Shown in pieces: positions 44,401 through 55,537 of a stretch of 64,000 nt of DNA. The notes under the pieces were generated by a model. It worked only from the letters and a program-made list of their open reading frames with translations, was not told the origin of the DNA and made no database searches. The stretch is taken from positions 33,332,380 to 33,396,379 of the forward strand of contig CM046303.1 in assembly GCA_025267735.1 (NCBI GenBank). Direction: 5' to 3'. The first letter of the stretch is position 1, and each line of letters starts with the position of its first letter. The translations under genes were made by a program, and so were the position numbers. This DNA is from Mactra quadrangularis. Its lineage: Eukaryota; Mollusca; Bivalvia; Venerida; Mactridae.

Positions 44401-47400
44401 GCGACCGGGCTCAAACCCGCGATCTCCAGATTCCAAGTCAGACATGCTAACCACTACGCCACGGCCGCGGCTTAAGCATCCTTCTTTAAAACTGCTTATA
44501 AAATTTGTTTGCCAAAGCAGAACATTTAGTTGTTAAAACTGAACACAAATTGTAGCTGACACCAGACTTCGCTAACTACATTCAACAAGTATATTAAGTC
44601 AGACAAGCACATAAAAGGTTAGAAAACTTTCTTTCTTAAACTATGTGAAGATGTACAACTTGTATTACCAGTTCATACATTTTCGTCGAAAATAAAATAA
44701 AAATTGTGGTGGATCAAAGATTGTCACCTCTATACAATCGCATTTCTGTACCTAGGCAATATGTTAAATCTTTGAACTTGATTTTCCCACTTTTTCTAAA
44801 AGTTTATACATACGACGGTTGATCCAAAAGTAATGTCACTGCGCCCGTTACGCATTTAGTCATTCTCATTCCCAGAGTCTAGTAGGATTTTCAATACTAG
44901 CTAGTATTGAGAATCCTACTAGACTGTGGGAACGAGAATGGCATTTAGTTTGTGATGTACAGTTATGAAAGTTGTATCGTAAAAAATCATTTTTTTCCAG
45001 TGAAATAAAAGCAAAGAACCATACCTCAGTTCTATTAAACAAATCAAAATCATTATCTCCAAGAAAATCATCAATATACATTGTCCCTGTAGTAATATCT
45101 CTATGTATGGATTGTAATATAGCTTGAGTCATCTGGTCTTTTACAACAGGTTGTAATGTGTTATAGGCAAATTTTAACATCTGAAATTATTCATACGGAA
45201 TTTTACAAAAGTATTTACGATACGAAACGTCGTACGTCTATTTCATGCATGTGTCATGGAGGGTCCGAAGAGACAAACAAGATAAAAATGGAGGCATACT
45301 ATTCAAAAGAGTTTGGTAACAAATTGATTGGTCAGAGCAAAACTAGTATACATCCTTCTTTATTTCACACAAAGTTAGTCTAGCTTTGGTCAACCCATCA
45401 AAGTGGTTACATACATGTTATAAAAAGGGTAGTTTTTATCTCCTGCTTGATACTTTTCATAAATAAATCTTTTTATGGTATGTACTTAAAAAGTTTAATC
45501 TTCAAAGATTGAAGAGTTAAATAATTTAAAGTGTTATCAGGGTAATATTATTTTTATGTATAACCAAGAACACTATGTTTAAATAGGGTCTTTGGTGTAA
45601 CATAGTAACAAATCTATTAAGTGGTCTACTAAGCGCGGTTGTAGCCCTTGTTTATATGTATGTATACGATATGTTTGAAATCACTTGACAAATCCCTGTA
45701 GATACATGGTTTATGGTTTATTACATATAATTTCTTAGGCTGATAAGCCCAAAAGAAAACAAGAAATATACATATTTACATGTTACAAAACAAACATAAA
45801 AGACGTACAATATAAAACATGGGAAAGGTACATGTGTATGGTACCATATTTGATCGATGGACGCACACAGAATATAAGGAAATACGTTTCCATGTTTCCA
45901 CGTGTTGGTGTTATACCAAACCAGCACTAGCTTTTTTAGTTCGTATTATTCGTACATGTATATAATATTATAGTGTTTTTGACTCGGAACCGTGCCAGCT
46001 GCCTATAACTGTTGTATATAAAAAGCTACAATACCTGATCAATAGATGATGAAGTTGTTGTATATTTCTGATGAATGTAGAATCTATTAAGGTAAGCATA
46101 AGATCTTGATACAAACCAATAAAATTCGTACTTTGAAGGATAATATGTCAGAGCTAGATCTGGTCTAGATGATAGATTAGTTCTCAACTCGTGAGCTATC
46201 AGTGATGTTGTATTCATGAATATTTGCTGAAAAAGTATAGAAATATTATTTCTTTCCTTCATCTTGTTAGAGTAACATACCATAGTCGAAAATCACGCTG
46301 CTTTCTTCTGTTTCACTACATACGAAACATTTTGGAGGCGGGCGTGACCGAGTGGTCACGACGTTGGACTGGTAATCAGTGGATAGCCACCTCCACCTGG
46401 TGCGATTCATATTCAATATCCTACCTGGTTGATTCCTCAGAGCCAGGAAGTTTATCCTACTAGCTCAGTACTGGGGGGACCAGGAAGCAGAGAGCGATTA
46501 ATTTAAGTTGTAAAATCTTGTTTTATTATCAAGTTAAAAATAAGTTAGTATAAACTTGTAGCACATGAATAATTGCTGTATCGAGGGTATTAAACGATAA
46601 ATGTTTACATGTCCGTGAATAGTTCGTTAAAATCTAAGCATGACTTGCAAACTGAATATAAATGTTTAATTAAGATCCTTATCTTTTTAATACAATAAAC
46701 TTCCAGTCTTCATGGAAAAGAAATCTCTCAAACAAAGCTCCTCTCTTGAGACAAGTGTGCCATAATATATAAGGCAAACCAAAATAGTACATTTACAAAG
46801 TTTGTACTGGTAATAGAAAAAAAGTCTAGGAAATCTATATTTAGGAAGAGCTGACCGTCTTATATATGACCTAAATATGTGTTGAATACGACGTTAAAAA
46901 AACAAAAACAAGTTTCACTTTTAAAAATATCAAAATTGATGTCCGACTAGTGCAATATACTTCTCAAATTAAACATGTGTGAGTCAAAATTGTCAGAAAT
47001 AGCATGAATTTAACTGCAATAAATAATTATTCCTATGATATGTTTGAGTAGACCTAGTTTTGATTTATGCTTAAGCCATGGTAGAATGAGCAGTCAGTAC
47101 TTGATGCGATATCACAAACGTTTTAAAACTGTAATAACTCGTTTGTTCTGATATACAACAAATGAACTAACATTCCGTATTAATTTTCTTGACAATGTCG
47201 CTATGGGCGCCACGTCTTTTACAGTATAGTATCATCTTGAATTCAACGCCGATTCTATCAACTTAGGTTATTTAGCGGCGACCAACGCGTCTAACCTAGC
47301 TTTCCATGACCACTGTCTATAACAAGTACTCGCCTACACTTCCACAAAGCCTTATACTATTGACAGAAATCAGATACAAACCTGAACATCTGCGTCTATG

Positions 47401-50400
47401 TACAAATCTGGATCATCACAAACATGAGTACATGTACACATTATAATACCATATATAAAATTAGCAGATACTGTTATATCAACATTGTTCACATTGAATG
47501 GCATACCAACACCTTTATCAAATAATGTTATAACTTCTACTGTATCTTGTACCTGTGATATAGAAACAAGTATTAGCATTTCCAAAAATGCTTGAAATCG
47601 CCGTTTAACCGTGTATGACATCTCCTTCTGTAAAACATTCAAGCAATATGTGTCAGCGTTTTAGACAGTCGCTGTCTGTTTGTAGAATGCCTGGAATTTA
47701 GCCATCAAATGAACAGGCGCTGTCCGGGACATGTTCCGGTTGCGCGAATAAAACAGCAATACTATGGTACACTTTAGAATTATTCCTGTCTATTTGGTCA
47801 CAAAGGAATTATACATATATAATTTATTAGCAAACCGAAATAAATGAGAACCTGTTTTGTCCTAATTCCGGCAGCTAATCGAACGTTCACCGATATGTAT
47901 TAATAGACTCGTTTTTTTACACATACGGTCTTACTGACTGATATCCTTACCTTCTATATATAGTGTGTTCACAAACTCGCTCGAAAGTAGGGAAGGTAAG
48001 TATGCATTTTTTCAACAAATGCGAGTTAAAAAAAATATGTTACAACTAGTTTTGCATTTTTCTTGGTCTTATATTGCGGCTTTCTATAAACTGGTACACG
48101 TTTATATATTGAAAATCGTATTTTCAGGTAGTTTCACTATTTAAAGACCATCAAAATCGATGCTCTTAACAGCGGAATGGTCTTAATATAGGGACCTTTT
48201 TCTTCTAAAATTAAACATTTTCTTTAAAACCGATGTTCTTGATAGTGCGTTAATTCGGTGATGAGCATTGCTCAAGCCCTGTAATAAAGTATTTGTTCTG
48301 TTCTGTTCTTTATAGTGAAATGGTCTCAATATAAGAACACTGTTAATTAAGCATTTGGGACTTAAATGTTGTCAAAAAATGACATGCGTTCTCAATACAA
48401 AATGTAATCAATGTGGTATTTGTAGCGGAAGTTAACTACATTATACAGGAGGAAGATATTTCTCTATTCATACAAAGAACAAGTACTACCATTGTTTGAT
48501 ATCATAATAACACAAAACGACAAATAATGCTATACGTGTTTGTTCGCCACAATTCATCGCTCTTTCTTGTCTATTTGCTATACAATGTACATGTATACAT
48601 GCGTGTAACAGTATGTGTAAAGATCAAATGGTCTTCTTAAAATAGTCTAACGAACGAAACGGAACTCCATATCACATAATCGTATTTTTATAAATTGATT
48701 ATTTTTATTCAGCCCCACTAATTTAAATACTCACTACATGTACACTATTTCTGTATTAACTATCAATAATCGAGTATTAAAATCAGCGGGCTTGCGAGGA
48801 AAGGGCCAGTGACAGTTGAATAAATTTTACCAATAATGAGTATATAGCGAGTAATAAGCGGACATATAGATGAGAGTTAAGTAGTCTGCATGTAATACAA
48901 TGTAAGACTGTAACAGTGTAGACATACCCAAGTAGTAATCAAAGCAACATCTTGTCCATTCTGTTCTGCTTGTTCTAAAAATGTATGTAGATACATATAG
49001 GTTCTAGGATCTATAGTAGTCTGTGTTGATGTTGTAGAAAATGGTCTGTAGGTTAGAAAATAGGAAGTAAGTCAACTAAACCAATCAAGAAAATGTGTGT
49101 TCCTTTTCCCCAAGTTAACAATCATCCGCTACAAAAAGAAACTGCACTTTTTAAAGCAACGGTGCTTTGGACTTGTAGTGTAAAGTGAACTAAGCTGTAT
49201 TTTTATAAATTATTTTACAAAATAAGTATCCAGAAAATGATAGAAATCATTTCAAAAGCGCCAATCCAGACAAACACACCTTGTATTACGACTTCACTAC
49301 ACAAACGGTTCGAACATGTAGCACATTTTACGCCGTCCTTTTTATATCCATATTTAGTTTAGTTTAAACATGTTTTATATTTGACATAATACATTTTTAT
49401 AACAATAAAATACAAAGAATATATGTTAAAATGTCAAATGGGGTCCGACCGCAAGTTCTCGTTGTTCCTGTTGAGCAGAATTTTAAGGGTTTATCATTTG
49501 TTGAAATTGTAAAAATCTATCAAGTGGGTGTTTTTCTTTAAAATGTCTTATTTGTTGAGTTTTTTTTATATTTTCACTGTCACATCTATACACTTAATGC
49601 ATCACTTACAAAATATATAAAAAATATTTTGGAATTTATGGATATTTTAATATGTTTAGTAACCACATCCACTTCATAGATTTTTTTCAATTTCAAATCC
49701 TGATACACCCTTAATATATGTCATGTTCCACTGAGTGTATTAAATCACATAGATATTTCTGCGAACAATGTGCTGTTGTCATCAGAATAATAATTATAAC
49801 TAAATACTTTACCTGTAGGCATATTTCTTCACACTTTCAAATACTGATGTTAAATTACTATTTTGTTGTTTCCATATTTGAAAACTTTCAGAGTTATCTC
49901 CCCTGTCTGTTGCTAATGACAACAAACCACCAAGTCCAATATTAACAAATGTATCATCAAAGTCTGGTGGTATGTGGAAGGCTTGGTAAAACATTTTGCT
50001 GAAAATATACCAATATAGTTAGCAGGGTCTATGGTCACGTGATCTACAACAAATACTGATAAGGAGAATTAGTTAATCTTCTTCGCCCATTTCTCTTTCC
50101 AGACAAATAATTGAATGACGTGTTCTTGATATATTAAGCACTTTTTTAACCTTTTCTATTTCTTGGCTGCTACAAAAATCGTGCATGAGTGTACTTTACC
50201 GATTTTTAGTTTACTAGTACCTAATTCTGAACTCATATTTATGGGGGTTTCCGTCCACATGCGAGCGGTAAAACAAATTTTGCAGCGCATTATTGCTTAT
50301 AAGCATGAAATACAGTTTAAATACTATTGTTCTTTGTACACATAGTCTATTACATAACTAATTCAGAAATATTTCGAGCAATCACATTTCATGCTTTACA

Positions 50401-53400
50401 AAGATCGACAGCCTGGCTTATCCATCGACCATTTCATATTAAGTACTCGTATGTGTTTGATATCACGCACGTTGGACTGTAACAGTTAAGATGTTGCAAT
50501 GTTGTAATTATCTAACGTTCAGCGCATCCTCGGAAAGTCATTATCAAAAGGGGTTGTTACAAAAATGAAATACTTTATACAATACAAGTTATCTTTATTG
50601 AAATCAGTGACAGAAGAGGAAGTCTGTATAAACGATTCCACTATCTGAACGTAAATATGATATAATAGGAAAACTTATGTAATGGTTATTGTTTTGGTGA
50701 AGTTATCTCACATGTATTATAACCGAAAAACAGCTAATTGTTTATCATTATTATTATTTAAATACAATAAAATCAGTATCAATTCAATATATCAAGTTGA
50801 TATTGCAGGTTATATGCAGACCAGCTGGATACTGGATCAGTTTCTCTAGTTTAATGCCCAATAGTCAATTGAAAGGCTCTACCATAAGTATAGAACTACA
50901 TGTAGTTCTTTGTTTTTTCTATTTTATTTTCAAGTGTTCGTTATATTCATTAGTGTGTGAAAAAGGACTAACTCTATGTTACTGATTATGTATTTTTAAA
51001 AAAAGGACTAACTCTATGATGTGGTTTAGGTATTATATTTAAAAAATGAAGCACAATCCATCGTCAATATTTACTGTGTTGGCTTCAGTGTGTTTACTGT
51101 ATATGAGTACTTCTGTTACTCAGTCATCTTCACTTAATTATGATAATAATGTTGATAAATCTGTGAAATATGTACCTTGCTCTGAAGAAGTAAAACCATT
51201 TTCTACAACAGTGTCTGATAATGTTGAAGATGCTTACAATCAATACATTTGCGTATAATACATTTATACATTTGCATTAAATTATGATTCTCATAGCAGC
51301 CATTTGTACTGCACTGACATGCTATTTACAGACAAAAATTACTTGACATTGTTTTAAGTTTTTATTAAAAAATCTGTGTTGATAGAAGTATTTGAAATCG
51401 GCCTTTACGGTTATTTTTGGCAAATGCGGAAGTGATGGTATCATTCGAAAATCCTTAGTTATGCATGCATGTATAAATCTGTGAAATATATATGTATAAT
51501 TTATTAATTGAAGTAGCTTTCCAGGACCCTTGACTATAACTAGTACTCATTTACTTGACAACTTCTCCATATACTTTACCAATGGAGGATACATTTTTGT
51601 CGAGTTTTCAATGGAAGGGTATAGCCGCTTCGGTGGGATTCGAACTCGTACCACCTTAGGGAAGCTAGATGCGTAATTCCGGCGCACTACCAACTGTTAC
51701 GGCGTTACCGACCCGTATACATCCCCTCTACACAACTAGTAAATATTGCATGTCCTTTCAGATGCCAGTGTTCAGTGAGCAAGTTTAAAACACAAGTCAA
51801 TCATAACTACAGCTTCATTGATGTGGACCAAGTTATGATTGGATAGGATGGGGATTTATTTGTCAAGGATCTGTATTATTTTGTATCATTCAATAAAGGT
51901 TTGTAAGTTCCCTACTCATAATATTTAGTCACGTGATCACTAGAATATCAGCAAAGTCTTGTTTTTTATCAAGATCTTACAGCAACCAAAAATTATAGAC
52001 CATTTGATAGTGCATAGAGCAGTTAATACATTTCTATAGCCGAAAGTGCCAGCGTTAGCTTGTGAATTGCAATTTTTTACTTTAAATCATTTCCACAAAT
52101 TAGTTTTGCAAATGATCCAGTTTAACGTTCGATTCATTTTTGGGCATTTAGATAACGACCAATATTTGCAGGTCCAACTGGGAATCTTCAGGAAAAGGAA
52201 GAAAGTAACTATTTTTTCGCCACATGATGTTACTCAATTATTTGTCTACAAAATGTGATTGCTTCACTCCACCCAGGTGTAAATGGGTACCTGTGAGGGT
52301 GGTATAATTCCGTAGCGTCAATTTGTCGGCAGCACTAATAAGCGGAGTAAAAAGACTCTCCATGGAGATTGGTAGATAGATACCAGTAGCCTGATCACCA
52401 GGGGTAATAGCTGTAAAGTCGGTAAACGTGCGTAAGCATGAAACTTAGACTGTAAAATGCAATTACTTTTTTTATTATTTTACTTTATTGATGGGTGTGG
52501 TAGATCACGTGACTATAGACCCTGATACAATGTTATAAACCCCATTGACATGATAACAATAACTGATGCACTACTAAATGATTTGTAGCAAAACTACACA
52601 TGAAGTATTTTTCCCCAAGCAGTAGCAAGTCTTTAGTAGTCTCGTAGGTCCAAATTATTTTATTTATACTGGGTTTAACGCCGTGTCAACACATTTTTGG
52701 TTATTTTACGACGTCCAGCGCACCTAACCTAGCTATCCTGGACTCTTGTCTATAACCAGTTTTCACCTACCCTTCCACAAGGTGTATCCAAATTATAAAA
52801 CCTCATGATAAACCAATCACTCAGTTGTACTCTCGGTAGATTTACTGAGTAAATAATAATCTAAGTCTTTTAAAAAATCTGAAATCACATGCTCCAAGTC
52901 CCATAGCACTCTCCGTAAACAGATATCCTGTAGAGCGTTGTCGTACAGGCTCTCTACTTTCTCCGTGGAAGGTCACGTCGAGATGAACTTTGTGTCGACC
53001 AATCAATGCGCAGCTTTCATCTAGGCGAAAACACTATTAAACACATTTTGATTTCGTAATTTCTATTTTTAGACAAAGGTTTGCATGCTTATTTAACAGC
53101 AGTATTATTCACAGTCTGCGATTGGGCGGCTCATTTCAAATTGCGTGACGTAGGCGATGTAAACAAGTTACGTATCATAACAATTTCGTCATGAATATTA
53201 TGATGAGAAAAGGTCACCTGTACGTGACCTTCGTTTGGAGAAGGCCAGATCTAAATTAGCGAGTATGCGAGTGTAAAATTTTAGATAGGGTTTTAATCAG
53301 ATTGGTCCCATAGGGTCTACATGTATTTGAAAAGTGCCTATAATTTTTATTTTTACACCTACATGTATTGTTCGTTTTTTCTCAACTGTCAAAACATGAA

Positions 53401-55537
53401 AAATTTCACAGTGAATGCGTTTGTTAAAATTATTGTTGTAATACACCTATGAGTTTCTAAAAGTGTGTATTATGATTGAGTAAAGCTTCTTATGCCGTAT
53501 GATATGTTTTAGTCAAGATATTTTTAATGACAGTTAGGCCGCCAGTACAAAAACAATGCATCCAGTCACCATGAAATTATTCAAGCTTTGACAGTTGAGA
53601 AAAAACGAACAATACATGTATGAACAAATTATAGTTAAATGACTCTGAAAAGCAAGTATTGTCGCTTGAAAAATGAAAATACGAGACATTTTCAAAACTG
53701 AAGAGATATTGAAAATAGGTAATGATTCTATATGCATGAAACAATGTGACTCCATTGTATCTTTTGCCTCGTATTTCCATTCTCGTACTGATTATAGAAC
53801 TTAAATACATGTACTATATTTCAGATGATGGTTGTTCAATGTGTTCAACATACTATGGTATAACGGTTGGAGTTGGTATCATTATATTACTTTTCATAAT
53901 AGTAACTGTTTTAAAAATAAAAGCCAACAGGCGACGACAAAATGAATACAAAAACTTGGACAGACGTTTCCAACCTTAAAAACTCCAGTGTTAAGTTATT
54001 TTGTTGCAAAAAATGTTTTGTGTTCTTCCTGTTGTTTGCTGGTTGAACAACCATCTAACCCTCATATGGCTCCATTGCGATATCAGCTAGTATATGAGTA
54101 TAAATAAACCCCTGAGACCCATATTATCAAGCTTCTTACGACCGATTTTAGTCGTAAATCCTTCTATTATGTATTGGTAAATTATTGTAAGATTTTTGAT
54201 AATATGCTGCCCTGGCCCCGGTTTCACGAATAAATTTATTGAACCGATTGTATTTATTTATACTCGCCCTTTTGTCATAAAGGCTTTGGGCGAGTGTAAA
54301 ATAAATCTATTCGCTTTAACTCAAACCCTATATAAGACTGAGCTGGTTCCACTACCCGAGGTGAAATCAATCTCAACCGAGTTCAATTCTCCTTATTTTC
54401 TCTGCAAATTGAGCCCTATGTTAGTCTCTTTATTTGAGATTGCAATATGGCAGTCTCAAAATAACAGACTCCTCCCAGTAGTTGAGTTTGTTATTGAGAC
54501 ATGTTCGTGAAACTCAAATGAGAAAACTCCAGGCCCTATAGTTTAAACGATACAATTTCCTTATTCAAAACTGTTGGTTGTTGCTATGAATTATAGTTTC
54601 TACATCTAATGCTATAATATGTACAATAGTACATATAAATAAAATAACTGGTCATGTGTCAGAGGCCGGTGGCCTATATCTCAATAAACTTACAATCGTA
54701 ACAATGTAATTGTTTAGAAAGTAAACGTCCTGTTGAGATTGAACTTTTAAAAGCAAGTTAAAAATACACAAATAAGTATTTTAGATGAGGACCTCAACTC
54801 CGAGTCTACAAATGTAAAAACATAATAATACTCACCCTTCATGGAACAGTTTCTCTAAGACTTTTTCAATATCATCTAAACCCATAAAGGAAAGAATTTC
54901 CTCAATCAACTTCTGTGGTAAATAATCCGGCATTTTTAAAACTTCAAATAAATTATCTGGAGAACTCTGGTAATAATTTGCAGTCTTATTCAACTTCTGG
55001 GGCCAGAATGTCATCTCTGAATTCTTGTAAGGTTTATTATGATCTCTATATTTGTCAATAACACTAAGAGCTAGATCTATTTGGCGCTGGGTTGGTTTTG
55101 GTGATTTACCATACATACTTGCTTCAATTAAACAAGATGTTACCCAAGCTGGAGTAAACATATTATTATCAGGCACTCTAAACTTATCTCTAAATAAAGA
55201 ATATTGAAAATCACCATGAAAGTTAAGTTTCACGTCATTTGGATACATTCCTTTTTGCAGTTCCCATGACAACGGGAATAATCTAAACGGTGTATCCTGG
55301 GTAATTTGAGACCTCTGAATTCTATTAAATAATTTAACGATAGTTCCGTCACTCTCTTGAATCCATTTGAGTTTTCCAACTTGTTCATTTTGAGATTTGT
55401 AACGTAAGTTATCAGATAGCGGTGGCTTGATATTCGCTACAACCGTAACCAAAGTCACCAATATCATTTTCATGGCAGTAATAGCCATGTCCGTTGGAAG
55501 ATGATGTCAAATGTTTCACTAAATCTAGTGTTTCGTT
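41460..55537 (-). CDS. Nine-exon gene for a secreted protein of unknown family (~663 aa)
   Basis: Coding exons on the minus strand: 55488-54836, 49998-49813, 49045-48928, 47552-47382, 46226-46035, 45180-45025, 43901-43802, 42519-42398, 41753-41460. Every junction has GT and AG and the phases (2,2,0,0,0,0,1,0) agree, giving 663 codons plus TAG. The first coding exon extends as 5' UTR to an acceptor at 55537; an in-frame TGA upstream of the ATG supports the start at 55488. The N-terminus MAITAMKMILVTLVTVVANI looks like a signal peptide and there are several N-glycosylation sequons (NKT, NLT, NTT, NRT, NGT), so I infer secretion. Recurrent features include MFTPAWVTSCLIEAS, PPDFDDTFVNIGLGG, WIDDNVLS and KPWNTFFSGSGKG. 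I do not recognise the family; an alpha-helical toroid is one possibility but unproven. Introns hold several SINEs and MITEs. Confidence 0.88.
42926..43209. mobile_element. TA-flanked MITE, 17-bp inverted ends
   Basis: 284 bp with ends GTTTAGCGGATCCCGG and (right, inverted) GTTTAGCGGACCCCGC, flanked by TA (42924-42925, 43210-43211). It contains GC-rich blocks (GGGGGCTGCCGCCCCCACAC) unlike the AT-rich surroundings. Lies in the intron between the 43802 and 42519 exons of the secreted-protein gene. Confidence 0.8.
43320..43475 (-). mobile_element. tRNA-headed SINE (family S3)
   Basis: On the minus strand it starts with GGGCGTGGTCGAGCGGTTAC (A-box region) and has TTTGATCGAATCCC (B box); it continues to CTACTAGCTCAGTACTAGGG. 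The copy at 46335-46495 has the same head and end in the opposite orientation. Confidence 0.75.
44008..44077. repeat. Hairpin with 22-bp arms
   Basis: CTGGCAACCAATCTTGAAAG and CTTTGAAGATTGGTTGCCAG pair around a 26-bp loop. Probably a small fold-back element in an intron. Confidence 0.7.
44280..44470 (-). mobile_element. tRNA-headed SINE (S2-like)
   Basis: On the minus strand the head is GGCGTAGTGGTTAGCATGTC (A box) and CGCGGGTTTGAGCCCGGTCG (B box), with a body ending in TGTTGAATACGACGTTAAAA. The plus-strand pattern AACGTCGTATTCAACAC...ACGACGTCCAGC is a variant of the S2 3' end at 22480. Confidence 0.75.
44861..44940. mobile_element. 80-bp palindromic MITE with 9-bp target duplication
   Basis: Almost the whole body is one palindrome: CATTCTCATTCCCA...GTCTAGTAGGATT to AATCCTACTAGAC...TGGGAACGAGAATG around CTAGCTAG. 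GCATTTAGT flanks it at 44852-44860 and 44941-44949. A 9-bp duplication suits a Mutator-like enzyme. Confidence 0.88.
46335..46495 (+). mobile_element. tRNA-headed SINE (family S3)
   Basis: Head GGGCGTGACCGAGTGGTCAC and TGGACTGGTAATCAGTGG, B-box-like GGTGCGATTCATATTC, then a body ending CTACTAGCTCAGTACTGGGG. Opposite orientation to the copy at 43320-43475. Confidence 0.75.
47230..47350 (-). mobile_element. SINE 3'-end fragment (S2)
   Basis: Plus-strand AACGCCGATTCTATCAAC, GCGGCGACCAACGCGTCTAA, CCTAGCTTTCC...ACCACTGTCTATAAC and CACTTCCACAAAGCC match the 3' half of the SINE at 22470. The tRNA head is missing. Confidence 0.65.
51046..51253 (+). CDS. Possible first exon of a small secreted/membrane protein, antisense in a host intron
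   Basis: The ATG frame starts MKHNPSSIFTVLASVCLLYM, a plausible signal peptide with a hydrophobic core, followed by a Ser/Asn-rich stretch with NDNVDKS-like acidic sequence and two cysteines. A splice donor (TTGC|GTATAA) lies at 51254, before the TAA. It lies in the 4.8-kb intron (54835-49999) of the minus-strand secreted-protein gene. A direct join to the exon at 53825 is out of phase (0 versus 1); a 13-nt microexon at about 51763-51775 (after TGTCCTTTCAG, before GTGAGC) would repair it, but that is conjecture. Confidence 0.4.
51510..51716 (-). mobile_element. tRNA-headed SINE (S2-like)
   Basis: Plus-strand AGCTTTCCAGGACCCTTGAC and CAATGGAAGGGTATAGCC lead to a reversed B box (GGGATTCGAACTCG) near 51637 and a head with CTACCAACTGTTACGGCG. 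Matches the layout of 22470-22740, with the 3' end missing. Confidence 0.7.
52262..52450. repeat. SINE-like dispersed repeat
   Basis: CACCCAGGTGTAAATGGGTA with CCTGTGAGGGTGGT, and CCATGGAGATTGGTAGATA...ACCAGGGGTAATAGC, are recognisable pieces of a repeat type seen across marine invertebrates. No tRNA head was identified. Confidence 0.45.
52665..52790 (-). mobile_element. SINE 3'-end fragment (S2)
   Basis: GGGTTTAACGCCGTGTCAAC, ACGACGTCCAGCGCACC, TAACCTAGC...CCTGGAC and CCTACCCTTCCACAAGG match the 3' half of the SINE at 22470; the head is missing. Confidence 0.7.
52907..53304. mobile_element. Longer member of the 9-bp-TSD MITE family
   Basis: A 398-bp body between GTCCCATAG at 52898-52906 and 53305-53313. 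It begins CACTCTCCGTAAACAG and ends GGGTTTTAATCAGATTG, matching both ends of the 92-bp element at 11750-11841 (including ATTAGCGAGTA.GCGAG near the right end). Internally GGAAGGTCACG and CGTGACCTTCG form an inverted pair. The short copy looks like an internal-deletion derivative. Confidence 0.8.
53361..53619. mobile_element. Fold-back MITE (family F1), longest copy
   Basis: 259 bp with a perfect 33-bp inverted end: ACATGTATTGTTCGTTTTTT then CTCAACTGTCAAA, mirrored at 53587-53619. Subterminal AAATTTCACAGTGA/TCACCATGAAATTATTC also pair. Because the palindrome includes ACATGTAT outside the conserved TIR, the target may itself have been palindromic. It lies in the large intron of the secreted-protein gene. 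Confidence 0.85.
53825..53979 (+). CDS. Exon for a single-pass transmembrane segment and short basic tail
   Basis: The acceptor TACTATATTTCAG precedes the exon. The frame reads DDGCSMCSTYYG, then a hydrophobic segment ITVGVGIIILLFIIVTVL, then the basic cytoplasmic-looking tail KIKANRRRQNEYKNL and a stop at 53977-53979. This is the C-terminal part of a type I membrane protein. It may belong with the signal-peptide exon at 51046, forming a small gene antisense inside the intron of the secreted-protein gene; the splice link is unproven. Confidence 0.5.
53980..54835. other. Intron, no further features
   Basis: Possible 3' UTR of the small plus-strand gene (AATAAA at about 54104 and 54639). No other gene is seen before the exon starting at 54836. 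Confidence 0.4.
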
